Assembly: GCA_964370775.1 (NCBI GenBank)
Contig: CAYJKT010000011.1
Coordinates: 15,828 to 79,827 of the forward strand
DNA length: 64,000 nt
From: SIG603 sp964370775
GTDB lineage: Bacteria; Bacillota; Clostridia; Oscillospirales; Acutalibacteraceae
Reading direction: 5' to 3'
Under the pieces are notes generated by a model. The model did no database searches. It worked only from the letters and a program-made list of their open reading frames with translations, and had not been told where the DNA came from. Below are positions 18,234-27,414 of this stretch, in pieces. The position numbers and the translations under genes were made by a program. The number at the start of each line of letters is the position of its first letter. Position 1 is the stretch's first letter.

Positions 18234-18264
18234 AAAAAATCCCCGACAACTTTTGTTGTCGGGG
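18234..18264 (-). terminator. Terminator of the LacI-xylA operon
   Basis: CCCCGACAAC / GTTGTCGGGG, a perfect 10-bp stem with loop TTTT, followed on the minus strand by ATTTTTTATG; it ends 11 bases after the xylA stop. Confidence 0.92.
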
Positions 18265-18275
18265 TAATTTATTTA

Positions 18276-19595
18276 TTAACCAAATAGAACTGCGTTTACA
18301 ATGCTCTCTAGGTTTTCTTGTCTTCCAGAACCTGGTAGAGCTGGTTGCCCTAGTGAAATTGCATACTCTGTTAATTCCTCTAGGCTTGTCTCGTCTGCAA
18401 CAATCTTAGCGCCTATACCGCTGTTATAGCTTGAGTATCTATCAGCGATGAACTTGTCTACTCTGCCGTCTTCAATGATCTTAGCAGCATTAATAAGACC
18501 TAGTGCAAAAGTATCCATTCCTAGAATGTAACCATAGAACATATCTTCTACAGTGTAGCTAGCACGGCGATTTTTTGAGTCAAAGTTAAATCCGCCGTTC
18601 TCCATGCCGCCAGCTTTTATAACTTCATACATACACATTGTTGCACTGTATACGTCTGATGGGAACTCGTCTGTATCCCAACCTAGAAGAAGGTCGCCTT
18701 GGTTAGCATCGATAGAACCTAACATTCCGTTCATTGCTGAAACTCTTAGTTCGTGGTTAAATGTGTGTCCAGCTAGTGTTGCGTGGTTAGCCTCTATGTT
18801 CATCTTGAAGTCTTTATCTAGTCCGTGTTGTTTTAAGAAACCGATTGCTGTAGCAGCATCGAAATCGTATTGGTGCTTCATAGGCTCCTTTGGCTTAGGC
18901 TCAATAAAGAAATCACCTGTAAAGCCGATTTTTCTTGCATATGCAACTGACATTTTCATAAGTCTTGCAATATTGTCTTGCTCTAGTTTCATGTCTGTGT
19001 TAAGTAGAGTCTCATAACCTTCTCTACCGCCCCAGAATACATAGCCTCTACCGCCTAGCTTAACAACGATATCAAGTACTTTCTTAACTTGAGCCGCTGC
19101 AGCTGCGAATACGTCTGCTGAGTTTGAAGAACCAGCACCATTCATAAATCTTGGGTTAGAGAACATGTTAGCTGTACCCCATAGAAGTTTAATGCCTGTC
19201 TCGTCCATTTTAGCCTTAATGTAGTCAGAAATCTCGTCTAGTCTTGCGTTTGTCTCTGTGATAGAGTCGCCCTCTGGAATAATGTCTGTGTCATGGAAAC
19301 AGAAATACTCAATTCCCATTTTTTGCATGAACTCAAAGCCTACATCAACTTTAGCCTTAGCGTGATCCATTGTTCCTTTTTCAGCACCGAAAGTTTTAGT
19401 AGCTGTGCCTGCGCCGAACATGTCTGCACCTTCAGCACAAAGATTGTGCCACCATGCCATAGCAAATGGTAGATGCTCTTTCATTGTTTTGCCCATGATA
19501 ACACGATTCTCATCGTAGTATTTAAAAGCAAGTGGGTTTGTTGACTTTGGTCCCTCGAATTGGATTTTTTCAATTCCGTTAAAATAAGTACTCAT
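18276..19595 (-). CDS. xylA: Xylose isomerase
   Basis: 439 residues, the length of class II xylose isomerases. Signature stretches are FCFHDTDIIPEG (catalytic His and Asp near 102-105), the metal-ligand region FFIEPKPKEPMKHQYDFD near 231, MNIEANHATLAGHTFNHEL near 270 and GSIDANQGDLLLGWDTDEFP near 300. It interconverts D-xylose and D-xylulose in the cytoplasm. It is 18 bases downstream of a LacI-type regulator gene on the same strand, so the two form an operon. No xylulokinase or xylose transporter is present nearby. The start codon is preceded by GAGGAG. Confidence 0.96.
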   Translation of the reverse strand: MSTYFNGIEKIQFEGPKSTNPLAFKYYDENRVIMGKTMKEHLPFAMAWWHNLCAEGADMFGAGTATKTFGAEKGTMDHAKAKVDVGFEFMQKMGIEYFCFHDTDIIPEGDSITETNARLDEISDYIKAKMDETGIKLLWGTANMFSNPRFMNGAGSSNSADVFAAAAAQVKKVLDIVVKLGGRGYVFWGGREGYETLLNTDMKLEQDNIARLMKMSVAYARKIGFTGDFFIEPKPKEPMKHQYDFDAATAIGFLKQHGLDKDFKMNIEANHATLAGHTFNHELRVSAMNGMLGSIDANQGDLLLGWDTDEFPSDVYSATMCMYEVIKAGGMENGGFNFDSKNRRASYTVEDMFYGYILGMDTFALGLINAAKIIEDGRVDKFIADRYSSYNSGIGAKIVADETSLEELTEYAISLGQPALPGSGRQENLESIVNAVLFG

Positions 19596-19613
19596 AATAA
19601 TTCTCCTCGTATT

Positions 19614-20618
19614 TTAATTAAAATTTTGCTTTATTTTGATTTGGTTTTCTACAATAAACTCATTAGCTATCTCATTCTTAACAAAGTAATCAAGCATAAT
19701 CTGCATAACTTTTTTGCCTTGTACCCTTGCTTGTTGCGAGATTAAAACCTTTATTTTGTCTTGATTCATTAGCTCTATTGTTGTCTTGGTGTCATCAAAA
19801 CAGACAACACTTATCTCCCTTTGAGTGCTGGCAATTGCTCGGCACACACCTAAAACTCCTGCTGCCACTATAAAAATTGTGTCTATACTAGCATTGTTTT
19901 TTAGCATTGTGAGTGTCTCGTTATAGGCTATCTCGTCATCGTCTTGGCTTTCACAAACATTTACTAGATTAAATTCGCTAGAAAGTTCATCCATAAAGCC
20001 TAAAAGCCTTTGATTATGTCCAAAAAGTTTTTTAGTTCCTTGCACTACACCGATATTGGCTCCGTTAGGTTTAATCAGTTTAACTATACCTGCCGAAATT
20101 TTTCCGCCGTTATAGTAATTTGAACCTACATAACACATTCTTTTGCAGTCTTTAATGTCGTTGTTAAGTGTGATAACACACACATTTTTATCACAAAGCT
20201 CGTTAAGCTTTTCTGATATCATTTTGTCATCGACAGGTGTTATTATAAGTCCGCTAAGCTCGCTTGGTAAATCGTGTAAAAGTTTAAGTTGCTTTTTGGG
20301 GTCATAGCCTTTCATGGTTTTAAGCACTACTCGAATGCCGTAGTTTTTAAAATTTATTATCTCTTCATTAATTTCAGATATAATTTCTTCAAAAAACTCA
20401 TTTTGTTCAGAGTTTAACACAATGCCCACAACATGATTTTTTTTAGTAACTGCCAGTGCTTTTCCAGCTAGATTAGGTGTATACCCTAGCTTTTTAGCAC
20501 ATGAAAGTACTCTCTCTGTCTTATCAGGGCTTACTTTTCCTCGTTTGTTTAAAACTCTATCGACAGTGCCACGAGAAACGCCACTGATCTCGGCTATTTT
20601 CTTAATTGTTACAGACAT
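19614..20618 (-). CDS. LacI family transcriptional regulator upstream of xylA
   Basis: 334 residues from the ATG at 20618, selected because AAAGGAGG lies 6 bases upstream; a longer start at 20654 lacks a site. The N-terminal helix-turn-helix reads IKKIAEISGVSRGTVDRVLN followed by the hinge helix NLAGKALA. The rest is a periplasmic-binding-protein-like sugar domain (VVGIVLNSEQNEFFEEIISE, VCFDDTKTTIELM). Linkage to xylA suggests a xylose- or pentose-responsive repressor, although this is not the ROK-type XylR of bacilli. A TTGA-N7-TCAA element overlaps its own promoter. Confidence 0.85.
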   Translation of the reverse strand: MSVTIKKIAEISGVSRGTVDRVLNKRGKVSPDKTERVLSCAKKLGYTPNLAGKALAVTKKNHVVGIVLNSEQNEFFEEIISEINEEIINFKNYGIRVVLKTMKGYDPKKQLKLLHDLPSELSGLIITPVDDKMISEKLNELCDKNVCVITLNNDIKDCKRMCYVGSNYYNGGKISAGIVKLIKPNGANIGVVQGTKKLFGHNQRLLGFMDELSSEFNLVNVCESQDDDEIAYNETLTMLKNNASIDTIFIVAAGVLGVCRAIASTQREISVVCFDDTKTTIELMNQDKIKVLISQQARVQGKKVMQIMLDYFVKNEIANEFIVENQIKIKQNFN

Positions 20619-20656
20619 TCTTGCCTCCTTTACTAGAAGTTTGCTCGAACACACAT

Positions 20657-20685
20657 ATTATATAACTAAATTGATAATTAGTCAA
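20657..20685 (-). promoter_or_regulatory. Promoter and candidate operator of the LacI-xylA operon
   Basis: Minus strand TTGACT, 17 bases, TATAAT. The inverted repeat TTGA-N7-TCAA at 20671-20685 covers the -35 box, a typical repressor position for LacI proteins. Confidence 0.65.
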
Positions 20686-20833
20686 CTAGAAAATTATTAA
20701 TTTTTTTAGAATTATTTAACATTAAACATTTTAACGAATTAAAAGTTATTATAAGCTTGTATTTTTGGAACTTATGTGATATAATATATTAAAGTAAAAG
20801 ATAAATTATAATTTTTTAATTTTAGGAGCTAAT

Positions 20834-21925
20834 ATGATTCTTCCTTATAGTGTTGACAAATTTGTCAAAAAAGTATTGTTTATAGGGCATGCTCAAAGAG
20901 TTGCTATGACAAAAAAATTCTTGCAAGATGTAAAAATAGCAAGAGAAGAAAAGGGTAAATGTATATTTATCTTTAATTCGCCGACTCACGGAAACTTAGG
21001 CGATCACGCTATTGCAGTGGCACAAAGGCAAATACTCGAAAAATATGTTGATAAATATCATATAGTTGAAATTACAACTGAGTTATGCTTTGAGATTAGT
21101 GATGTTGTGAAAAGAAACATTCAAAATGATGATGTATTAATTATCAGTGGTGGTGGCTTTATAGGCACACTTTGGTGGTTAGAACAAATGTCTGTTTTGA
21201 ACGCTTTAGAGTTTGGTAAAAATAACCCTTTGATAATTTTACCACAAACCGTGTTTTTCAGTAAAGATGATTATGGTGCAAAGGCGCTAGCTAAATTTAA
21301 GACAAGAATAAATCAGTGTAACAACATACAAATTTTCTTAAGAGATGAAAAATCTTATAAATTTATGATTGAACAAGTAGTTGAGAATAAAGAGATTTGT
21401 CATTTGAATTGTGATTTAGTAACGTTCATACAGGCGGATGTTATCAAGCAAGACAAAAAAAATGTGCTTTTCTGTTTTAGAACAGACAAAGAAAAGCTAG
21501 AGCACAAGGCGATTGATGAAATTAAGAATAGACTAATTGAACTAGGCTATGAAATAAACTATACCGACACTGTTTTAGATCGTAAAATCTACACAGTAGA
21601 AGAAAGAAATGAGTTAGTAAAAGAAAAATTTGCACAATTCTCTAAATATAATCTTGTAGTGACAGATAGACTTCATGGAATGCTTTTTGCGGTTGTGTCT
21701 AATTCACCTTGTCTTGCATTTGACAATGTAAGCCGTAAAATTTCAGGTGTATATGACGCTACTTTAAATGCAGTGCCTTATGTTGTGTGTACAGATGGAA
21801 ACATTTCATTTGATGAAACGTCGCTTGATAAATTGTTAGAACTTGAAAATGTAAAATATGATAACTCTCCTTTTGCTGATAATTATAAGAAACTTATGTC
21901 AGTTTTAGACAGCGTAATAAAATAG
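20834..21925 (+). CDS. Polysaccharide pyruvyl transferase family protein
   Basis: 363 residues. The conserved parts of the family are visible: FNSPTHGNLGDHAIAVAQR (near 49-67), ISGGGFIGTLWW (near 114), IILPQTVFF and the C-terminal VVTDRLHGMLFAVVSNSPC (near 275). The enzyme class adds pyruvyl ketals from phosphoenolpyruvate to polysaccharide sugars; related members modify exopolysaccharide or secondary cell-wall polymers. It sits 20 bases before a flippase gene, so the pair likely serves a surface polysaccharide. AGGAG lies 6 bases before the ATG. Confidence 0.85.
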   Translation: MILPYSVDKFVKKVLFIGHAQRVAMTKKFLQDVKIAREEKGKCIFIFNSPTHGNLGDHAIAVAQRQILEKYVDKYHIVEITTELCFEISDVVKRNIQNDDVLIISGGGFIGTLWWLEQMSVLNALEFGKNNPLIILPQTVFFSKDDYGAKALAKFKTRINQCNNIQIFLRDEKSYKFMIEQVVENKEICHLNCDLVTFIQADVIKQDKKNVLFCFRTDKEKLEHKAIDEIKNRLIELGYEINYTDTVLDRKIYTVEERNELVKEKFAQFSKYNLVVTDRLHGMLFAVVSNSPCLAFDNVSRKISGVYDATLNAVPYVVCTDGNISFDETSLDKLLELENVKYDNSPFADNYKKLMSVLDSVIK

Positions 21926-21945
21926 TTTAAGTGGAGGACGATTAA

Positions 21946-23475
21946 TTGAAAAATGTTGAAAAATCCACACAGGCAAAAGCTGTAGCGAACATATCTTCGT
22001 CGGTTATACTTACTGTGCTTAACATTTTGGTAATGTTCTTGTCTCGTGTAGTTTTTATACACATGTTAGGCGAATATTTCTTAGGTTTAAACGGACTTTT
22101 TTCTAACATTCTTGGAATATTGTCTTTATCAGACCTTGGAATTTCTACAGCTTTAATGTTTAGCCTTTATAAACCATTGGCTGAAAATGACGAGGCAAAA
22201 ATTTCAGCACTAATAGCCTTTTTTAAGAAGATATTTATAGGAATAGCGGTAGCGATAGTTGTAGCAGGTTTAGCGGTTCTTCCTTTTTTAGACTTGCTTA
22301 TTAATATGGATGTAGAAATACCAAATACAGAGCTTTATTACATAATAGTTTTGCTGACTACTGCATCTTCATATTTATTTGTTTATAGGTCTATATTAAT
22401 TAAGGCAGACCAAAAAAGTTATGTTGTAAATAAAATTCAAATTGTCTATAATTTAGTTAATTTTATAGTTCAAGTTTCAATTCTGTATTTTTTGCAAGAT
22501 TATTTTATCTATATAAGTGCTGCTTTAGTGATGAATGTTGCAAATAATATTATATTAAACGCCAAGGCTCATAAGCTTTACCCTTATTTAAAGACAACAA
22601 AAACTACACTTACAGCGGCTGAAAAAAAAGAAGTTACAAAGAATTTTGGCTCATTGTTTTTGTATAAATTCTGTGGAACTATTCAAACTAATACAGATAG
22701 CTTACTTATAACATTGTTTGTAGGAACAGTTACAGTTGGATATTATTCTAACTATTTGCTAATTCTTTCATCGCTCACAACTGTTATAAATATAGTGTTC
22801 GAGAGCATCAAGGCAACAGTTGGAAACCTAATTGTTACAGAAAAAGATAAGAGTAGTCATTTTCACTACTATAAAATACTTGATTATTTTAACTTTTGTG
22901 TTACCTCATTTATAACTGTAGCATTTGCTGTAGCACTTTCAGATTTTATTGGAATTATGTTTGGTGAAGATTATATTTTGTCTACAACTGTTCTTGTTAT
23001 TTGCATGTTTAACTTTTATAAGACCAATATACGCCAAACTATTTGGGTGTTTAGAGAGACAGCTGGTCTATTTAAAATGACTCAATATATAACTCTTACA
23101 TCTGCGCTGTTTAACCTTGTTTTCTCTATAGTGTTAGGCTATTATTTTGGCTTAGCCGGAATTATACTAGGAACTGTTCTTGCTCACTTTGTGTACGCTT
23201 GGTGGAAAGAGCCTTGTATAATATTCAAGAATTATTTTAAGGTTTCAGCCATGCATTACTTTAAAACTTATATTCTAAGGTTTTTAATAATGTTGATAGC
23301 GTATTTTTCTACAGTGTTTCTCTGTTCGTTAATAGGGCTTGAGAATATGTATCTGGCGTTTGGCGTAAAAGTTTTAATATGTGCCGTAGTGCCTAATGTA
23401 ATAGTAATATTGTTCACATTTAAAACAGCAGAGTTTAAACATTTACTAGAGGCTATAAAAAATAGAAATAAATAA
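21946..23475 (+). CDS. Polysaccharide flippase (Wzx/MurJ-like oligosaccharide transporter)
   Basis: 509 residues with about 14 hydrophobic helices, typical of the MOP exporter superfamily. The start is TTG, supported by GGAGG 8 bases upstream and no better ATG. The N-terminal helix (VILTVLNILVMFLSRVVFIH) and GLNGLFSNILGILSLSDLGI match the Wzx-like polysaccharide biosynthesis family. It would move lipid-linked repeat units across the membrane. It is the second gene of a pair with the pyruvyl transferase; no polymerase or glycosyltransferases are adjacent, so the rest of the pathway is elsewhere. Confidence 0.85.
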   Translation: MKNVEKSTQAKAVANISSSVILTVLNILVMFLSRVVFIHMLGEYFLGLNGLFSNILGILSLSDLGISTALMFSLYKPLAENDEAKISALIAFFKKIFIGIAVAIVVAGLAVLPFLDLLINMDVEIPNTELYYIIVLLTTASSYLFVYRSILIKADQKSYVVNKIQIVYNLVNFIVQVSILYFLQDYFIYISAALVMNVANNIILNAKAHKLYPYLKTTKTTLTAAEKKEVTKNFGSLFLYKFCGTIQTNTDSLLITLFVGTVTVGYYSNYLLILSSLTTVINIVFESIKATVGNLIVTEKDKSSHFHYYKILDYFNFCVTSFITVAFAVALSDFIGIMFGEDYILSTTVLVICMFNFYKTNIRQTIWVFRETAGLFKMTQYITLTSALFNLVFSIVLGYYFGLAGIILGTVLAHFVYAWWKEPCIIFKNYFKVSAMHYFKTYILRFLIMLIAYFSTVFLCSLIGLENMYLAFGVKVLICAVVPNVIVILFTFKTAEFKHLLEAIKNRNK

Positions 23476-23481
23476 AAATGT

Positions 23482-23511
23482 AGTGGCTATCGGTTAAGAT
23501 AGCCACTTTGT
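23482..23511. terminator. Bidirectional terminator
   Basis: AGTGGCTATC / GATAGCCACT, perfect 10-bp stem with loop GGTTAA, followed by TTGTTATT on the plus strand and preceded by ATTTTTATTTATT when read on the minus strand; it separates two convergent transcription units. Confidence 0.85.
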
Positions 23512-23513
23512 TA

Positions 23514-24167
23514 TTATTTAAGTTTTTCTTTTAGTTTTTGCATGTTCTGTGCTATTGATGAAATTGTGAACTTGAACATTTCATCATCTTTGCCGCTAGG
23601 GTCGTCTAGTCCCCAGTTTTCGGCGTACTGACAGGGTACGTTAGGGCAACTTACATTGCAACCCATAAATATAACTACATCTGGCTGTGGAATGTCGTCT
23701 ACAGTCTTATTAAACTGTGTCTTTTCCATGTCAACATCGTAAATCTCTTTCATTAGCCTTACTGCATCTTGGTTAATTTGGCTCTTAATTATTGTTCCGG
23801 CTGAATAGCTGTCGAACACATCAGATGCCAAAATTTTACCTAAGGCTTCAGCTATTTGGCTTCTGCATGAGTTATGGTTACAAACAAAGGCTACTTTAGG
23901 CTTGCCCTCACACTTTATCTCTGGCTTATAGTTTTCATAATCATAATCTAAATCTAAACTACCGTCGTCGCCATGATAATGAATAGCTTCTACAGGACAT
24001 TGTTTTTCGCAGCCATGGCAACCATGCACACAACCATTGCCATAAACAACCTTTGGTGCAGAACCATCCTCTTTAGGCTTATAAACTCCATGTTTACACA
24101 TATCGTTACATGCCATACAACCTATACATTTATCATAATCTATGACAGGATACCAAGTTTGACTCAT
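23514..24167 (-). CDS. Ferredoxin-arsenate reductase (LMW-PTP fold) fusion protein
   Basis: 217 residues. Residues 1-65 form a 2x4Fe-4S ferredoxin-like domain (CIGCMACNDMCKHG from 14; CVHGCHGCEKQCP from 46). Residues 90-217 form a low-molecular-weight phosphatase/ArsC domain: the P-loop C96-N-H-N-S-C101-R-S, then MGCNVSCPNVPC (170-178) and ENWGLDDPSGK (183-193) as in thioredoxin-type arsenate reductases. ArsC reduces arsenate to arsenite; here the ferredoxin part could feed electrons directly and replace thioredoxin, which is inference. It is 11 bases downstream of a diguanylate cyclase gene and probably co-transcribed, with AAGGAG before its ATG. No arsB or arsR is nearby. Confidence 0.85.
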   Translation of the reverse strand: MSQTWYPVIDYDKCIGCMACNDMCKHGVYKPKEDGSAPKVVYGNGCVHGCHGCEKQCPVEAIHYHGDDGSLDLDYDYENYKPEIKCEGKPKVAFVCNHNSCRSQIAEALGKILASDVFDSYSAGTIIKSQINQDAVRLMKEIYDVDMEKTQFNKTVDDIPQPDVVIFMGCNVSCPNVPCQYAENWGLDDPSGKDDEMFKFTISSIAQNMQKLKEKLK

Positions 24168-24178
24168 ATTAATTCTCC

Positions 24179-25483
24179 TTATATTGTCGAGGATACCCTC
24201 GATTGATACCTTTGGCGTTTGAGTTCATTCTTGTTCTTATACATTTTTTTGTCTACATCATTGAAATGCTTGTTGAACTCGTCTCTGCTTTTACCTGTGA
24301 ACTCTTCATAACCCCACGCTAGCGAGAAATAATATTCAGCGCCTCTATTCTCACGCTCAATTTTATTATTCATATTAGTAACGGCAGCTTCAATATCGAC
24401 TTCTGTACAATCCTTAAGTATAGCCACAAATTCGTCGCCGCCTACCCTGTAAATTTTTCCATATTTACCAAAACTAGACATCAATATTGAGTAAGCTTTT
24501 TTAATTACAAGGTCACCATCAATATGCCCAAATTTGTCGTTAATCATTTTAAGGTTATTCATATCAAAAATAGCACACCAGAATTTTTTTCTATCGTCAT
24601 TCTCGAACAGTTCTACTAATTCATGGTGATATGCTTTTGCGTTGTATCCGCCTGTAAGTGAATCTTTAAAAGAATATTCAAGCAACATGGTTTTAAGTTC
24701 ATCTACAACTCTTGCTATGCTTCCCACTTCATCTTTAGTGAATAGATGATCAGGTATTTTTACGCTCATGTTTCCAGTTGTTGCAATTTCTGAAACCGAG
24801 GACTCAAGCTCTTCAAGATTACGGCTCATGCTCTTAGTGAAAATTCTCATCGATAGTAAAAGAAGAATAATTACCACTATTAACACTATTACAGACATTA
24901 TCAAAGACATATTTACAGCTACTTCGTTTTCGATTAAAACTTCTTCCATTATTTGTTTTTCTTGAGCTAAATAATTGTCAACGCTGTCGAAAAAAGCGGT
25001 GGCTATAGGGGTAACAATCTGCAAGGCTTCCAATGCTAAATCATAGTCTCCGCCATCCATTTTAATATCTGCGGATAAAATCATGCTATCTTTATATTTA
25101 TTTTTCTCTGTTATAATAAAGCTAAAAACTTCTTGATCTTCACCATTAAGTCTATCTAAATATTCATCCATTAAGGTGTCTAGTGTATTAAAATCCTCTA
25201 TGTATTGGTCATACAAAACTTGAACCATTTCCTCGTCCTCTTGCAAAAGAATATCTCTTCCGCCAACTCTACAACGATACATGGTTCTGATTATCTCATT
25301 TAATTGTTCTGTATTCTCTACATTTTCGGTAAATACTTTATGTGACATTTGATTTATTGTTACTACAGACCAAATTGCACCTAGGCTGATCATTACAACG
25401 AACAAAACTATTAATATTTGTGTTGGTAAAAACTTTTTTTGTACTGGTGTATTTTGCAACCAGTCTCTATATTTATTTAACAT
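24179..25483 (-). CDS. Membrane-bound diguanylate cyclase (GGDEF)
   Basis: 434 residues from the ATG at 25483, which has GGAG 6 bases upstream; an ATG 12 bases earlier contains that ribosome site. A first helix (about 21-43), an extracytoplasmic helical sensor of about 150 residues (four-helix-bundle type, acidic), a second helix (193-212), a HAMP-like segment (213-270) and a GGDEF domain (274-434) with intact RVGGDEF at 346-352. There is no RxxD inhibitory site five residues before GGDEF. It makes cyclic di-GMP in response to an unknown external cue. Confidence 0.9.
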   Translation of the reverse strand: MLNKYRDWLQNTPVQKKFLPTQILIVLFVVMISLGAIWSVVTINQMSHKVFTENVENTEQLNEIIRTMYRCRVGGRDILLQEDEEMVQVLYDQYIEDFNTLDTLMDEYLDRLNGEDQEVFSFIITEKNKYKDSMILSADIKMDGGDYDLALEALQIVTPIATAFFDSVDNYLAQEKQIMEEVLIENEVAVNMSLIMSVIVLIVVIILLLLSMRIFTKSMSRNLEELESSVSEIATTGNMSVKIPDHLFTKDEVGSIARVVDELKTMLLEYSFKDSLTGGYNAKAYHHELVELFENDDRKKFWCAIFDMNNLKMINDKFGHIDGDLVIKKAYSILMSSFGKYGKIYRVGGDEFVAILKDCTEVDIEAAVTNMNNKIERENRGAEYYFSLAWGYEEFTGKSRDEFNKHFNDVDKKMYKNKNELKRQRYQSRVSSTI

Positions 25484-25685
25484 TGAAAACTCCATTAGAT
25501 TATAAATTAAGATATATAGTAATTATATCATACTCAACCTAAAAAATAAATTGTGTGTAAATACAAACATATACATACTATACAGGTATATTTAGTATTA
25601 ATTATATATTATTTTTGAAGATATATTATTTCGTATAAATTCTAAGATAAAACGCATATAAATGTTTATGAAATGAGGTGTAGAA

Positions 25686-26384
25686 ATGATATATAATTTG
25701 TTTGAATTGTTCTCGTCGCTGATTATGTTTGTGCTTCACGTTACTGGGGCAGGGTCGTTCCCAAAGGCGTTGTCTGCTAGTGATGAGAAAAAGTACTTAG
25801 AGCTTATGAGTAAAGGAGACTTAAACGCAAGACAAAAATTAATTGAGCATAACCTAAGATTGGTAGCTCATGTAATAAAAAAATATTATACTCCAGGAAG
25901 CGAACAAGACGATTTAATATCTATTGGTACTATAGGTCTTATAAAAGCTATAGATAGCTTTAAACCCGACAAAGGAACTAGGCTTTCAAGTTATGCTTCG
26001 AGATGTGTAGAAAACGAGGTCTTAATGCACTTTAGAAGCCTTAAAAAAAGTTCGCAAGATATATCTCTTAACGAGCCAATAGACAGCGATAAAGACGGAA
26101 ACGCCTTGACAATTATAGACACAATGTATCATGATGATAATATTGTAGACGACATAGATTTAAAAATTAAGTCTGCTAATCTGTACAAATTCATAGAAAA
26201 GAATTTAATTGGCAGAGAAAAGAAAATTTTAATTTTGAGATATGGCCTATATGGACAAAAACCTTTAACACAAAGAGAGGTTGCAAAACATATGAAAATT
26301 TCAAGATCTTATGTGTCAAGATTAGAAAAAAGAGCCATCGATAAGCTGAAAGTAGAATTTAATAATTTTGATAAATTTTTATAA
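25686..26384 (+). CDS. sigK: RNA polymerase sporulation sigma factor SigK (pro-form)
   Basis: 232 residues. A hydrophobic N-terminal pro-sequence (FELFSSLIMFVLHVTGAGSFP) precedes region 2 (LRLVAHVIKKYYTPGSEQDDL...GTIGLIKAIDSF) and region 4 (GLYGQKPLTQREVAKHMKIS then YVSRLEKRAIDKLK). This arrangement is that of SigK, the late mother-cell sigma factor, which is activated by removal of the pro-peptide at the forespore membrane. The gene is continuous, so it does not need excision of a skin element. The ATG has AATGAGGTGTAGAA upstream. The promoter region (25484-25685) is AT-rich, and I could not assign a clear sigma-E promoter. Confidence 0.93.
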   Translation: MIYNLFELFSSLIMFVLHVTGAGSFPKALSASDEKKYLELMSKGDLNARQKLIEHNLRLVAHVIKKYYTPGSEQDDLISIGTIGLIKAIDSFKPDKGTRLSSYASRCVENEVLMHFRSLKKSSQDISLNEPIDSDKDGNALTIIDTMYHDDNIVDDIDLKIKSANLYKFIEKNLIGREKKILILRYGLYGQKPLTQREVAKHMKISRSYVSRLEKRAIDKLKVEFNNFDKFL

Positions 26385-26387
26385 TAA

Positions 26388-26690
26388 TTAAAGTTCTTTT
26401 GTGAGTTCTTCAGCCTTGTTTTTAGCTTCTTTTAAGGTGGCTTCACCTTGTGTTGTTATTTTATAGTATTTACGTGTTTTTCCGTCTACCACTTGTGTGT
26501 AAGACGAAAGAAGCCCGTATTTTTCAAGATTGTGAAAAATAGGATATAAAGTTCCAGGGCTAATGTCATAGCCGTGGTTTTTAAGTTCTTCTGTCATAAA
26601 AGCACCAAAAACAGGTGCTTTTTTTGCGTGGTGTAGAATATGTATCTGTATAAAACCTAAAAAAAGTTTTCTTAAAATTGGGTCTTGCAT
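26388..26690 (-). CDS. PadR family transcriptional regulator
   Basis: 100 residues of winged-helix PadR type: IQIHILHHAKKAPVFGAFM, then ELKNHGYDISPGTLYPIFHN, which is the PadR recognition helix, and the wing YTQVVDGKTRKYYKITTQG. It lacks the long C-terminal dimerisation part and is of the short subfamily. It is convergent with sigK (stops 3 bases apart) and divergent from the FetAB iron-exporter genes 110 bases away. A perfect 17-bp palindrome 16 bases before its start is a candidate own-operator. Confidence 0.88.
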   Translation of the reverse strand: MQDPILRKLFLGFIQIHILHHAKKAPVFGAFMTEELKNHGYDISPGTLYPIFHNLEKYGLLSSYTQVVDGKTRKYYKITTQGEATLKEAKNKAEELTKEL

Positions 26691-26705
26691 TTTTATCCTC
26701 CGTAT

Positions 26706-26722
26706 GTTATTATATTAATAAC
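26706..26722. promoter_or_regulatory. Palindromic operator between padR and fetAB
   Basis: GTTATTA-TAT-TAATAAC is a perfect 17-bp inverted repeat immediately upstream of the PadR gene, in the divergent region shared with fetA. Confidence 0.45.
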
Positions 26723-26799
26723 GAAAACCGATATCTAATTTAGTTACGTATATTATACAACAGAAAAAGTTAAAAATCAAGTGAAAGAATGGGGATTTT

Positions 26800-27414
26800 A
26801 TGATTAAGACAAAAAATTTAAAATTTATGAATTTTATTGAGTATCCCGATATATTAATAGAAAAGAATACAGTCAATTTTTTAGTAGGACCTAGCGGTTG
26901 TGGCAAAAGCACTCTTCTAAAAATTTTTAATGCCACTGCAAACCCTAGTGCAGGAAAGGTTTACTACAATGAAAAATTACTTGATGAATATGACACTATA
27001 AAACTTAGAAAAGAAATTAAACTAATATCACAGACACCATTTTTGTTTGCAGAAACTATAAAAGAGAATTTTGTAAGCTTTAATAATTATTGCGATTGTA
27101 AAATTACAGAAGAAGAGATGAAAAAGTATCTGAATATTTGTGAGGCAAATTTTGACCTTGATAAAAACTGTGACTCGCTCTCTGGTGGTGAAAAACAAAG
27201 AGTATACATAGCAATTTGTCTTTCTATGCCATCAAATGTAATAATGCTAGATGAACCAACAAGCGCACTCGATAAAGAGGTAGCTCAAAGAGTTCTTTCT
27301 AACATAATTGAATTTGCAAAAGAGAAAACTCTTATAATCATAAGCCACGATAAAGATATAGTAGATAAATTTGCTAAGAATATAATTTTACTTGGAGGTG
27401 ACGTTAGTGGATAA
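26800..27414 (+). CDS. fetA: Iron export ABC transporter ATP-binding protein (FetA)
   Basis: 204 residues, short for an ABC ATPase, as in FetA/YbbL. Walker A is GPSGCGKST (near 36), the signature is LSGGEKQRV (near 130) and Walker B VIMLDEPTSALD (near 152) with the switch histidine in IISHDKDI. FetAB exports iron and protects against peroxide and iron excess in E. coli; here the permease gene overlaps by 8 bases and belongs to the UPF0014/FetB family, which supports the naming. The ATG has GGGGATTTT, a modest ribosome site. Confidence 0.8.
   Translation: MIKTKNLKFMNFIEYPDILIEKNTVNFLVGPSGCGKSTLLKIFNATANPSAGKVYYNEKLLDEYDTIKLRKEIKLISQTPFLFAETIKENFVSFNNYCDCKITEEEMKKYLNICEANFDLDKNCDSLSGGEKQRVYIAICLSMPSNVIMLDEPTSALDKEVAQRVLSNIIEFAKEKTLIIISHDKDIVDKFAKNIILLGGDVSG

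Noticed and set aside
25686..26384. Interruption of sigK by a skin element
   Set aside because: The frame is continuous from the pro-sequence to region 4.
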